Assembly (NCBI GenBank): GCA_050249695.1
Contig: JBFWQA010000001.1
Coordinates: forward strand, 620,001 to 684,000
Direction of reading: 5' to 3'
From: JACKJP01 sp050249695
Lineage (GTDB): Bacteria; Pseudomonadota; Alphaproteobacteria; Rhizobiales; Tepidamorphaceae
DNA length: 64,000 nt
Part shown: positions 17,696 to 25,804 of the stretch, in pieces
How the letters are laid out: the number at the start of each line of letters is the position of its first letter
Position numbering within the stretch: the first letter of the stretch is position 1
Program-made: the position numbers and the translations under genes
Notes under the pieces: model-generated
The model's input: the letters and a program-made list of their open reading frames with translations, nothing else
Told to the model about the DNA's origin: nothing
The model's database searches: none

Positions 17696-18751
17696 ATGAG
17701 CGATTTGCAAAGTTCCGTGAGCCCCCTCTTCGAGCCTGAGACGCGGACGAGGGGCCGCAAGCCGGTCATGATCTGGCTTTATTTCGTCGCGGCCATGATC
17801 GCGACGATGATACTGGTCGGCGGCGCAACCCGCCTGACAGAGTCGGGCCTTTCGATCACCGAATGGAAGCCGGTGACGGGGATTTTACCGCCGCTCTCCG
17901 ACTCGGACTGGGCCGACGCCTTCGCCAAATACAGACAAATCCCGCAATACGTTCAGATCAACCGCGGCATGAGCCTGACGGAATTCAGGTCCATCTTCTG
18001 GTGGGAATGGGCGCACCGCTTTCTCGGCCGGATGATCGGCTTCGTATTCCTGCTGCCGTTCCTGTTCTTTCTCGCGACGGGTCGGATCAGCCGCGAACTG
18101 GCTCCCAGGCTCGCCTTCATCTTCGTGCTCGGCGGGCTTCAGGGCGCGCTAGGCTGGTTCATGGTCGCCAGCGGTCTGGTCGACCGGGTCGATGTGAGCC
18201 AGTACCGGCTCGCCGCGCACCTCAGCCTCGCCGTCTTCATCTTCGCGGCGATCATCTGGGTGGCTGAGGGGCTGCGCGCGCCGCAGGGAAGGGTGCCGGC
18301 ACCGGCGTTGAAATGGTCCGCCTGGGCCCTTGCCGTACTCATCTCCCTCCAGATCGTCGTCGGCGGCTTCGTCGCCGGTCTCGACGCCGGCCTTGCTTAT
18401 CCGACATGGCCGCTGATGGACGGGCGGTTCATCCCCGAGGGCCTGCTGTTCATCCAGCCGTGGTGGCGCAATTTCTTCGAAAGCGTGCTGACGGTCCAGT
18501 TCATGCACCGGATGGTCGGCTACGCGGTGGTGCTGGCCGCGCTGTTTCACGCGGCCCGCTCCCTTTTCGTCGGCCGGTCTCGGCGCGCCCTTTATATCGG
18601 CGCGTTTGCTTTCGCGCAGATGGCGCTCGGCATCTGGACGCTGCTGAGCGGCGTCGACCTCCATATCGCGCTGACCCATCAGGCCGGCGCGATACTTCTG
18701 GTCGCGCTTGTGACGTCACATCTGCGCTCGCTCCATCCCGCGCGGGGCTGA
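17696..18751 (+). CDS. ctaA: Heme A synthase (COX15/CtaA)
   Basis: A 351-residue inner-membrane protein with eight predicted helices. It oxidises heme O to heme A for cytochrome aa3 oxidase. The conserved heme-ligand histidines occur in EWAHRFLGR, AAHLSLAV, QFMHRMVGY and LTHQAGAI, and GGATRLTESGLSITEWKPVTG is the family signature near residues 42-60. It is of the proteobacterial/mitochondrial COX15 type rather than the short Bacillus CtaA. It ends 3 nt from the convergent metY gene. Confidence 0.96.
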   Translation: MSDLQSSVSPLFEPETRTRGRKPVMIWLYFVAAMIATMILVGGATRLTESGLSITEWKPVTGILPPLSDSDWADAFAKYRQIPQYVQINRGMSLTEFRSIFWWEWAHRFLGRMIGFVFLLPFLFFLATGRISRELAPRLAFIFVLGGLQGALGWFMVASGLVDRVDVSQYRLAAHLSLAVFIFAAIIWVAEGLRAPQGRVPAPALKWSAWALAVLISLQIVVGGFVAGLDAGLAYPTWPLMDGRFIPEGLLFIQPWWRNFFESVLTVQFMHRMVGYAVVLAALFHAARSLFVGRSRRALYIGAFAFAQMALGIWTLLSGVDLHIALTHQAGAILLVALVTSHLRSLHPARG

Positions 18752-18754
18752 CCA

Positions 18755-20041
18755 TCACGCCTGATCGAGTGCCTGCGTCAGATCGGCGATGATATCGGCC
18801 TTGTCCTCAAGTCCCACTGAGAGGCGCACCACGTCCGGTCCCGCGCCGGCGGCGATCTTCTGGTCGTCGTTGAGCTGGCGGTGGGTGGTGGAGGCGGGAT
18901 GGATGACGAGGCTCCTCGTGTCGCCGATATTGGCCAGATGCGAAAACAACTGCAGCGCTTCGACGAACTTCACGCCTGAATCGTATCCGCCCTTCAGACC
19001 GAAGGTCAGCACGGCGCCGGAGCCCTTCGGCGCGTATTTCCGCGCCAGCTTGTGATAGCGGTCGCCGGGCAGGCCGGCATAGCTGACCCACGATACCTTC
19101 TCATGCTTCGACAGCCATTCGGCGACCGCGAGCGCGTTCTCGCAGTGGCGCTGCATGCGAAGGCCCAGCGTCTCGATGCCGGTGATGATCTGGAAGGCAT
19201 TGAAGGGCGAGATCGCCGGTCCGAGATCGCGCAGGCCGAGCACGCGGCAGGCAATCGCGAAGGCGAAATTTCCGAATGTCTCGTGCAGCTTTACGCCGGC
19301 ATATTCCGGCCGCGGCTCGGAAAGCATCGGGTAGCGGCCGCTGCGCGACCAGTCGAAGGTGCCGCCGTCGACGATGATGCCGCCCATCGAATTGCCATGG
19401 CCGCCCATGAATTTGGTCAACGAATGCACGACGATGTCGGCGCCATGCTCGAAGGGGCGCACCAGATAGGGCGTCGCCAGCGTATTGTCGACGACCAGCG
19501 GCACGCCGTTGCGCCTGGCGACTTCCGCGACCGCCGCGAGATCGGTGATCACGCCGCCCGGATTGGCGATCGATTCAACGAAGATCGCCTTGGTCTTCGG
19601 TCCGACGGCGCGCTCGAAGCTGGTGACGTCGTTGATGTCGGCCCATTCGACTTGCCAGCCGAAGGACTTGAAGGAATGGCCGAGCTGGTTGATCGAGCCG
19701 CCGTAAAGCTGTCTGGCGGCGACGATCTGGTCGCCCGGCTGCATCATCGTGTGAAAGACGAGCATCTGCGCGGCGTGGCCGGAGGCGACGGCGAGGGCGG
19801 CGGTGCCGCCTTCAAGCGCGGCGACACGCTCTTCCAGCACCGCCTGAGTCGGGTTCATGATGCGCGTGTAGATGTTGCCGAACGCTTGCAGGCCGAACAG
19901 CGAGGCCGCATGATCGGCGCTCTCGAAAGCGAAGGATGTCGTCTGGTAGATGGGCGTGGCGCGCGCGCCGGTCGTGGGATCTGGGGCCGCGCCCGCGTGA
20001 ATGGCCAGCGTGTCGAAACCCGGCTTTTTTTCCTCGCTCAT
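18755..20041 (-). CDS. metY: O-acetylhomoserine aminocarboxypropyltransferase (sulfhydrylase)
   Basis: A 428-residue PLP enzyme of the Cys/Met metabolism family, with PLP-lysine in VVHSLTKFMGGHG and substrate-binding blocks IYQTTSFAFES and YTRIMNPTQ. The length of about 430 and the GIIVDGG insertion fit MetY better than the 390-residue MetC/MetZ group. It makes homocysteine from O-acetylhomoserine and sulfide. AAGGAGG lies 11 bases before the ATG. No SAM riboswitch was recognised in the 211-nt leader. Confidence 0.92.
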   Translation of the reverse strand: MSEEKKPGFDTLAIHAGAAPDPTTGARATPIYQTTSFAFESADHAASLFGLQAFGNIYTRIMNPTQAVLEERVAALEGGTAALAVASGHAAQMLVFHTMMQPGDQIVAARQLYGGSINQLGHSFKSFGWQVEWADINDVTSFERAVGPKTKAIFVESIANPGGVITDLAAVAEVARRNGVPLVVDNTLATPYLVRPFEHGADIVVHSLTKFMGGHGNSMGGIIVDGGTFDWSRSGRYPMLSEPRPEYAGVKLHETFGNFAFAIACRVLGLRDLGPAISPFNAFQIITGIETLGLRMQRHCENALAVAEWLSKHEKVSWVSYAGLPGDRYHKLARKYAPKGSGAVLTFGLKGGYDSGVKFVEALQLFSHLANIGDTRSLVIHPASTTHRQLNDDQKIAAGAGPDVVRLSVGLEDKADIIADLTQALDQA

Positions 20042-20252
20042 GATGCTTTGCGCCTCCTTGTTGGCATGGTTTTCAGGCGGCCCTGTATCGCATGACTTGT
20101 CGAACCGGCCAATTGTTGCCGATTGACAACGGTGCGGGATTATCTTTGCGCCGGCCCTCAGCAGCGTGCCTTGTAGCTTGCGGCCCTAATATAAACGGCC
20201 TAATTTCTAGGCAATTCTCGGGTACCACCATTTCAGAAGGCTGGGGCTTCTC

Positions 20253-20954
20253 ATGTTCAAACGTCTGGCATTCGCGGCGATGTGTCTCGCCGCTTCGATG
20301 GCGGGTTCGGCACAGGCCGCCGACATGCCGTCTTCCCCTTCTTACGCGGCGCCGGTCGCGTCGATGTCGGTCTACGACTGGACGGGTTTCTATCTCGGTC
20401 TTTCCGCCGGCTATCACTGGACGACCGACGACTTTATCGATCCGATTCCGCCTTTCCTTGGCGTGACGAGCCCGGATGGCTTCCTTGGCGGCATCTACGG
20501 CGGCTATAATTGGCAGCTGCCCAGCGGCTGGGTCTTCGGTATCGACACGAGCTTCGAGTTCGCCGCCGGCAATGGGGAGTCAGGTCCCGGCACCGGCGCT
20601 GTCGTCGGCTATGCGGAAATGAACTGGCAGGCGACGGTTCTCGGCCGCGTCGGCTATGCGTTCGACCGCCTGCTGATCTACGGCACCGGCGGTCTGGCGA
20701 TGGCCGATTTCGACTTCAACTATCATATCGGCGTACCGATGGATCCGTTCAGCGACACGATGGTCGGCTATACGGTTGGCGCCGGCGCCGAATATGCCGT
20801 CACCGACAATCTGATCGCCCGCCTCGAGTGGCGCTATTCCGATTACGGTTCAGCCGTCGGTTCCATCATCAATTGCTGCGCCGCGCCGCCCAACAATCAG
20901 ACCCACAACGTCACCTCGCAGACGACGCGGCTCGGCGTGGCTTACAAGTTCTGA
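20253..20954 (+). CDS. Outer-membrane beta-barrel protein (Omp25/31-like)
   Basis: A 233-residue protein with signal peptide (cleavage after GSAQA near residue 24) and alternating beta-strand pattern in repeated units such as YDWTGFYLGLSAGYHWT and GFLGGIYGGYNWQ. It ends in AYKF, the C-terminal aromatic recognised by the BAM complex. This is the small eight-strand porin-like family abundant in Rhizobiales; it likely has a structural or adhesion role. A single gene with a strong terminator at 20981-21009. Confidence 0.93.
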   Translation: MFKRLAFAAMCLAASMAGSAQAADMPSSPSYAAPVASMSVYDWTGFYLGLSAGYHWTTDDFIDPIPPFLGVTSPDGFLGGIYGGYNWQLPSGWVFGIDTSFEFAAGNGESGPGTGAVVGYAEMNWQATVLGRVGYAFDRLLIYGTGGLAMADFDFNYHIGVPMDPFSDTMVGYTVGAGAEYAVTDNLIARLEWRYSDYGSAVGSIINCCAAPPNNQTHNVTSQTTRLGVAYKF

Positions 20955-20980
20955 TCCTCGGATCGATCCGAAAACAAAGA

Positions 20981-21009
20981 ACGGGCGCCCCGGTGGGAGC
21001 GCCCGTTTT
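20981..21009 (+). terminator. Terminator after the outer-membrane protein gene
   Basis: Stem ACGGGCGC/GCGCCCGT (20981-20988 with 20999-21006), ten-base loop, followed by TTTC. It lies 26 nt after the stop and may also serve the convergent gene poorly. Confidence 0.8.
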
Positions 21010-21029
21010 CATTTGCGCGATGTGAATAA

Positions 21030-21452
21030 TCAGAATTTCCGGTATTCGATGGCCGGGCAGCGGTCCATGACCACCTTCACGCCCTTGGCTTCGGCGCGCT
21101 TTGCGGCTTCATCGTTGCGCACGCCGAGCTGCATCCAGATCACCTTGGGCAGCGGATCGAGCTTCAGCGCTTCGTCGACGACCTCGCCGGCCGCTTCCGA
21201 ATTGCGGAAGATGTCGACCATGTCGATCGGCCCGGGTACGGCCGCGAGGCTGGGCGATACCGGCCGGCCGAGGATTTCCTTGCCGGCGAAGCCTGGATTG
21301 ACCGGGTGCACCGTATGGCCCTTGGAGATCAGCGTCTTCGCTACGCCATAGCTCGGCCGCTCCTCCTTGGGGGATGCGCCGACAACGGCGATCGTCTTGA
21401 CGCTGGTCAGAATGTCCTTGGTGTAGTTCTCGGGATAATTGTCGTGATCCAT
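21030..21452 (-). CDS. CoA-binding protein (YccU-like)
   Basis: A 140-residue Rossmann-fold CoA-binding domain protein. TIAVVGASPKEERPSYGVAK is the nucleotide loop and VIWMQLGVRNDEAA the second family block. Role unknown, though members bind CoA or acyl-CoA. The ATG at 21452 (MDHDNYPENY) matches the family N-terminus; an ATG at 21497 would add 15 charged residues and begin one base after the enoyl-CoA hydratase stop. It is translated after that hydratase, probably from the same message. Confidence 0.88.
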   Translation of the reverse strand: MDHDNYPENYTKDILTSVKTIAVVGASPKEERPSYGVAKTLISKGHTVHPVNPGFAGKEILGRPVSPSLAAVPGPIDMVDIFRNSEAAGEVVDEALKLDPLPKVIWMQLGVRNDEAAKRAEAKGVKVVMDRCPAIEYRKF

Positions 21453-21498
21453 ATCGCTCTTCTTGTCCTTCTCGGGAGATATCTTGTCCGGGGCCATA

Positions 21499-22305
21499 TC
21501 AGCGGCCGCGCCATTCCGCCTTGCGCTTTGTCAGAAACGCGTCGATGCCTTCCTCGGCGTCCTCGGCAAGCATGTTCCGCGTCATGACGTCTGCTGTGTA
21601 GAGATAGGCATCGGCGAGCGGCATTTCCAACTGCCGGTAGAAGGCTTCCTTGCCGATCCGTACGGTCAGCGGCGATTTCGCGGCGATGTCCGCCGCCCAG
21701 TCCAGCGCCCGGGAGACGGCTTCGCCATCCTCCGCGACCGCGTTGATCAGGCCCCATTCGAGCGCCTTTTCCGCCTCGATCATGTCGCCGCGCAGCAGCA
21801 TTTCCATCGCCGCCTTGCGCGGGACGTTGCGCGACAGCGCGACCATGGGTGTGGAGCAGAACAGTCCGATATTGACGCCGGGCGTGGCAAAGCGCGACGA
21901 GCGCCCCGCGATCGCCAGGTCGCAGCTGGCGACGAGTTGGCAGCCGGCCGCGGTGGCGATCCCCTCGACGGCCGCGATCACCGGTTTGGGGCAATTGACG
22001 ATCGCCTGCATGAGAGAGGCCGCCGCATCGAAAGTCGCCTGGAAGAAGGCCGCGCCCGCGTCCGTGCCGCCTCGCGCCTCCGTCATCTCCTTGAGGTCGT
22101 GCCCGGCGCAGAAGGCGGGCGGGGCGCCGGACAGCACGACAGCGCAGACGGCGTCATCGCCGCGCAGCGTCTCGAACGCGGCCCGCAGCGCCGCCATGAG
22201 ATCCATGCTCAGCGCGTTGCGCGCCTTCGGGCGGTTCATCCTCAGATGCGCAACGGATCCGTGATCCTCGCGCAGCACCGGCGCGTCCAGCGGCGCTTGC
22301 GGCAT
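21499..22305 (-). CDS. Enoyl-CoA hydratase/isomerase family protein
   Basis: A 268-residue crotonase-fold protein. The oxyanion-hole segments are AFCAGHDLKEM and GIATAAGCQLVASCDLAIA. The usual second catalytic glutamate of enoyl-CoA hydratase is not obvious at the FATPGVNIGLFCST segment, so hydration may not be its reaction; the family also includes hydrolases and isomerases. It lies upstream of the CoA-binding gene. A perfect palindrome at 22391-22404, 86 nt upstream, may be its operator. Confidence 0.88.
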   Translation of the reverse strand: MPQAPLDAPVLREDHGSVAHLRMNRPKARNALSMDLMAALRAAFETLRGDDAVCAVVLSGAPPAFCAGHDLKEMTEARGGTDAGAAFFQATFDAAASLMQAIVNCPKPVIAAVEGIATAAGCQLVASCDLAIAGRSSRFATPGVNIGLFCSTPMVALSRNVPRKAAMEMLLRGDMIEAEKALEWGLINAVAEDGEAVSRALDWAADIAAKSPLTVRIGKEAFYRQLEMPLADAYLYTADVMTRNMLAEDAEEGIDAFLTKRKAEWRGR

Positions 22306-22390
22306 GATGGCGTCTCCCTTGTTTCCCGCGGAAGACTACCCGATGCGTCCGGCCCGTTCCATTGCGCCCTTCGGATTATGCATGCGGTAC

Positions 22391-22404
22391 GGTAATATAT
22401 TACC
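22391..22404. promoter_or_regulatory. Perfect 14-bp palindrome in the echA-rplM divergent region
   Basis: GGTAATATATTACC is a perfect inverted repeat in an AT-rich patch between the enoyl-CoA hydratase (86 nt away) and rplM (158 nt away). Its size and symmetry fit a TetR-type or similar dimeric operator. The binding protein is not identified. Confidence 0.45.
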
Positions 22405-22461
22405 TTATTTTTAATTGGCTGAAAAATATGCGTATTTTCCGGCGTTGGCGCCCGTAATGGC

Positions 22462-22490
22462 TTGACGGCGCGGCGCGCGCGCTGTAGCAG
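22462..22490 (+). promoter_or_regulatory. Candidate sigma-70 promoter for rplM-rpsI
   Basis: TTGACG (22462-22467), 17-bp spacer, TAGCAG (22485-22490). It is 72 nt upstream of the rplM ATG. The -35 is close to consensus; the -10 is only moderate, as usual in GC-rich alphaproteobacteria. Confidence 0.45.
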
Positions 22491-22561
22491 TTCGCCACGA
22501 ATTTGAAGGGGTGCGGCAAGCGCCCTTGACCTATCTGACAGCTTCCATAGCGGAAAAGACA

Positions 22562-23029
22562 ATGAAAACGACAATTTCGGCAAAACCGGCGGACATTGAG
22601 AAGAAGTGGCTTCTCATCGATGCCAAGGGCCTCGTTGTCGGGCGTCTGGCGGCGGAAATCGCCCGCCGGCTGCGCGGCAAGCACAAGGCCATCTTCACCC
22701 CGCATGTCGATTGTGGCGACAACATCATCGTCATCAATGCCGACCAGGTCGTGCTGACCGGCAACAAGCGGGCCCAGAAGAAATATTACTGGCACACCGG
22801 CTATCCGGGCGGCATCAAGGAGCGCACGGCGGAGAAGGTCCTCGAAGGCCGCTTCCCCGGCCGCGTGCTGGAAAAGGCCGTGCAGCGCATGCTGCCCCGC
22901 GGGCCGCTTGGCCGCCAGCAGCTTTCCAACCTGCGTGTCTACGCAGGCCCCGACCATCCGCATGAGGCGCAGCAGCCCGTGACGCTCGACGTCGCAGGCA
23001 TGAACGCCAAGAACGTGCGCGCAGACTGA
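22562..23029 (+). CDS. rplM: 50S ribosomal protein L13
   Basis: A 155-residue protein. WLLIDAKGLVVGRLAAEIA and the VDCGDNIIVINADQV segment identify L13, an early assembly protein of the large subunit. The ATG at 22562 is chosen since the family begins MKT(T/F); the frame extends upstream to 22511 without homology. The gene pair rplM-rpsI is conserved in nearly all bacteria and is here separated by 11 nt. Confidence 0.98.
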   Translation: MKTTISAKPADIEKKWLLIDAKGLVVGRLAAEIARRLRGKHKAIFTPHVDCGDNIIVINADQVVLTGNKRAQKKYYWHTGYPGGIKERTAEKVLEGRFPGRVLEKAVQRMLPRGPLGRQQLSNLRVYAGPDHPHEAQQPVTLDVAGMNAKNVRAD

Positions 23030-23040
23030 CAAGGAAGCGG

Positions 23041-23523
23041 ATGCAAATGAGCGATATTCAATCTCTCCAGGATCTCGGCAGCGCGATGGGCACGGGCGAG
23101 GCGGAAGCCCCGGTTCATGTCCAGAAGCTGGACGCCCAGGGCCGCGCCTATGCCACGGGCAAGCGCAAGGACGCCGTCGCCCGCGTGTGGGTGAAGCCCG
23201 GCGCCGGCCGCATCGTCGTCAACGGCAAGGATCTGGACAAGTATTTCGCCCGTCCGGTGCTGCGGATGATCCTCCGCCAGCCGCTGGTCGCGGCCAGCCG
23301 CGTCGACCAGTACGACATTGACTGCACGGTTGCAGGCGGCGGCCTCTCCGGACAGGCCGGCGCGGTGCGCCATGGCATCTCCAAGGCGCTCACCCATTAC
23401 GAGCCGGAGCTGCGCGGCGTGCTCAAGAAGGGCGGCTTCCTGACCCGCGATCCGCGCGTCGTGGAACGCAAGAAGTACGGCCGCCGCAAGGCCCGCCGCA
23501 GCTTCCAGTTCTCCAAGCGCTGA
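23041..23523 (+). CDS. rpsI: 30S ribosomal protein S9
   Basis: A 160-residue S9 with the alphaproteobacterial N-terminal extension. GRAYATGKRKDAVARVWVKP and the basic C-terminus KARRSFQFSKR, which reaches the P-site tRNA, are diagnostic. AAGGA at 23031-23035 fits the ATG at 23041; an ATG at 23047 (MSDIQ) is the alternative. A strong terminator follows at 23562. Confidence 0.98.
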   Translation: MQMSDIQSLQDLGSAMGTGEAEAPVHVQKLDAQGRAYATGKRKDAVARVWVKPGAGRIVVNGKDLDKYFARPVLRMILRQPLVAASRVDQYDIDCTVAGGGLSGQAGAVRHGISKALTHYEPELRGVLKKGGFLTRDPRVVERKKYGRRKARRSFQFSKR

Positions 23524-23561
23524 TCTTCAGCGGCGGAACGGTTCACGTTTTCGAACACGGC

Positions 23562-23595
23562 AAGGGCGTCCCGGCGAGGGGCGCCCTTCCTTTTT
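23562..23595 (+). terminator. Terminator of the rplM-rpsI operon
   Basis: An 11-pair stem (23562-23572 with 23578-23588, one G-T pair, loop ggcga) followed by CCTTTTT. It lies 39 nt after the rpsI stop and just before the convergent sulfotransferase gene. Confidence 0.9.
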
Positions 23596-23598
23596 CTG

Positions 23599-24348
23599 CT
23601 ATCCGCGAACCGAGCGGGCGAATTCGTAGAGTTCGATATCGAGCAGATTGTTGGCGCGCAGCGTTTCCAGCTGCCGTTCGGTCAGCTCCGGCATCGGCGC
23701 AGTGCCGGTATTGACGTGGCCGAATTCGAGGCGCACGCCCAACGCATCGTTCAGCCTTTCGGCGAAACCCTGAAGGTCGTCGCTGAAACCGACGACATCG
23801 ATTTCACGAATCGCCTCCTTCGCCGCGGCGAGCTGTGCCTTCGGCGGCTTCCTGCTGGCAGGCGACTGTCCGAGATAGTTCACCTGCATATTCTTCGGAA
23901 AGAACGAATCGCCGTCTTCCAGGCGAGACCAGGCTTCATCCGCTTCCATATGTCCCCGCGCGATGCCGTGCCGGATCTGCGAGATGGTTCGCTCGACCGG
24001 ATCGCGCAGGACGGTTGCGGTCAGGAAGCCGGGAACCAGCTCCGCCGCCGCCAGTGGATAATGGCCGCGAAAGAGCAGGACGCTTTTCCGTTGCGCAACC
24101 AGCACATTCTTGACGATGGAGAGCTCGGGATATCGGCCGCCGTTCCGGGCCATCATATAGGCATCGGGCATGACCGCATGCGGAGGATAGATCGCCTCCA
24201 GCGCGTATCGCACCGATGTCCCGCCGGTCTTCGGGATATGGCAGAAGAAAAGCCCGCGCCGAGGCAGCGTCCGAGGTTCGGGCTGTCGGGGCGGCTCCGG
24301 CCGATCGAGGCCGAGACGCTTCCTGACGCTTTTGGTAAGCCTGCTCAT
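23599..24348 (-). CDS. Sulfotransferase-family protein
   Basis: A 249-residue protein with the 5'-phosphosulfate loop FFCHIPKTGGTSVR (about residues 35-48) and a 3'-phosphate block TVLRDPVERTISQIRH, as in PAPS-dependent sulfotransferases. The ATG at 24348 (MSRLTKSVRKRL) is chosen; the open frame runs 120 codons further upstream, but that part is low-complexity and overlaps the divergent gene. It likely sulfates a carbohydrate or lipid. It is divergent from another sulfotransferase-like gene at 24608. Confidence 0.85.
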   Translation of the reverse strand: MSRLTKSVRKRLGLDRPEPPRQPEPRTLPRRGLFFCHIPKTGGTSVRYALEAIYPPHAVMPDAYMMARNGGRYPELSIVKNVLVAQRKSVLLFRGHYPLAAAELVPGFLTATVLRDPVERTISQIRHGIARGHMEADEAWSRLEDGDSFFPKNMQVNYLGQSPASRKPPKAQLAAAKEAIREIDVVGFSDDLQGFAERLNDALGVRLEFGHVNTGTAPMPELTERQLETLRANNLLDIELYEFARSVRG

Positions 24349-24607
24349 GACGATGGTGGTGACGTCCCGTTCTTGTAAGAGATGCTGTGGGGTTCGGGGC
24401 CACGGCCCGGTGATTGTTCTCTGGCTCCCGCCGGGAAGCCCGCGCAGGTATATGGGGATTTCCGGCGATTTGAAAGAAGGCCGGCGCTCTGACGAACAGT
24501 CATTGCGCCGTTGTACCGGGGTCTCACTTTTCACCCGTTCGGTCCTATGCTGAGCGCGGCGGAAACGATACCAAGGTGCCGGACGGTAATCGGCACCCTT
24601 AAAACAC

Positions 24608-25666
24608 ATGACGACGATCCATCTGCATATCGGCAATCCAAAGACGGGTACGACCTTCATGCAGGCTGTGCTGCGCAAAAACGCGGCCCGTCTGGCCGGG
24701 CATGGCATCGCCTATCCTGTGGAAACCGGTCCAGAGCTTACCGACAGCTCCATCACCAGCGGCAACGGCAGCTTCCTGATCAGGGAAGAGGCCCGGCGTC
24801 GGACGTTTCTCCAGGCGCAGAACCCTGACGTCGATCTGCTGATTTCCAGCGAGCTGCTGGCGTCGGAAATCGCCGAGAGCGGGCAGTTCGGCGCGTTCAT
24901 GACGGACGCCCGAAGCCTGGGCTTCGACCGGTTCAGCGTCCTTCTCCTGCTGCGCGATCCAATCGAATATGCCGCCTCCGCCTTCCAGCAGAACATCAAG
25001 CGCAACGGCATAGACTATGATCTCGTGGAACATTTCGACGCGTTCGCGCGGCTGGAGCGCACCTTGAACGCGCTGAAGAAACTGAACGCGCATCCCGATG
25101 TCGAGCTGCGCGTGCTGAACTACGGCAACTGGCGCCGCCGGCTTGCCGAAGTGCTGCGGGACTGGCTTTCCCTGCCCTTTGAACTGGAGCAGCCCCAGGT
25201 CGAGATCATCAATCGCGGCCTGACGCGCAGCGAACTCAACCTGCAACGCATTCTGAACACGCAGCTCGGCCCCTCCGGCTATGTTCTGGCCGACCGGTTC
25301 TGCGAGGATTTGCCCGACATTGCCGCCGAGATCGAATATCCGCCGCTGGATGTGCAGCAACGCTTCATCGAGCGGGTGGCGCCCCTTGCGGAGGAAATCA
25401 ATGCGCTGATTCCGGCGGGCGAAAAGCTGAAGATGACCTTCATCGAGCCCACGACCTCGCCGGCAGGCAATGACTTCTCCGACGCGCAGCTTCGGATCAT
25501 CGCGCAGGCCATCGCCGATCGAGAATTGCAGCTGCGCGATCTCAAACAGCGCATTCAGGAACTGGAAAGCCGGCAGATACCCCATCGCGACCCCTGGCCC
25601 AAGGTACTGGAACGCCGCATCCGCCATTCCGTGAAGGGTCTGATAGGCCGACTTTCCTCGCGTTGA
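24608..25666 (+). CDS. Sulfotransferase-like protein
   Basis: A 352-residue protein beginning TTIHLHIGNPKTGTTFMQ, which matches the PAPS 5'-phosphosulfate loop, with LLLLRDPIEYAASAFQQ as the 3'-phosphate region near residues 115-131. The C-terminal third is helical (RELQLRDLKQRIQELES is a short coiled coil) and ends very basic. Compared with the neighbour at 23599 the two are only distantly similar, so they are not a recent duplication. The acceptor is unknown; polysaccharide is the natural guess given the window. Confidence 0.78.
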   Translation: MTTIHLHIGNPKTGTTFMQAVLRKNAARLAGHGIAYPVETGPELTDSSITSGNGSFLIREEARRRTFLQAQNPDVDLLISSELLASEIAESGQFGAFMTDARSLGFDRFSVLLLLRDPIEYAASAFQQNIKRNGIDYDLVEHFDAFARLERTLNALKKLNAHPDVELRVLNYGNWRRRLAEVLRDWLSLPFELEQPQVEIINRGLTRSELNLQRILNTQLGPSGYVLADRFCEDLPDIAAEIEYPPLDVQQRFIERVAPLAEEINALIPAGEKLKMTFIEPTTSPAGNDFSDAQLRIIAQAIADRELQLRDLKQRIQELESRQIPHRDPWPKVLERRIRHSVKGLIGRLSSR

Positions 25667-25710
25667 CTGGGGCTGCCGCCCCGCATCGGCCGCCGGACGA
25701 AAAATCCGCC

Positions 25711-25741
25711 TTGACCTTCCAGTCACTGGAAGGCCTAGGGC
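25711..25741 (+). promoter_or_regulatory. MerR/CueR-type copper-responsive promoter
   Basis: TTGACC (25711-25716) and TAGGGC (25736-25741) are separated by 19 bp, the long spacer typical of MerR-family activators. Inside lies a perfect inverted repeat CCTTCCAG-TCA-CTGGAAGG (25715-25733), which is the CueR/HmrR operator form. It is 64 nt upstream of the copper ATPase ATG. Confidence 0.88.
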
Positions 25742-25804
25742 TGTTGCGAGCGACATGGACCCGCGCCGCAACGGCGGGCCTACAGGTACAAGGGAAACGC
25801 GAAA

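Noticed and set aside
20042..20252. SAM riboswitch upstream of metY
   Set aside because: I looked for the SAM-II pseudoknot pattern and related motifs in the leader, and before metC. None was recognisable; only a short CGCCT/AGGCG pairing near the Shine-Dalgarno sequence was seen.
23599..24708. Long form of the minus-strand sulfotransferase (369 codons)
   Set aside because: The first 120 codons overlap the divergent gene and lack family similarity; ATG 24348 is the better start.
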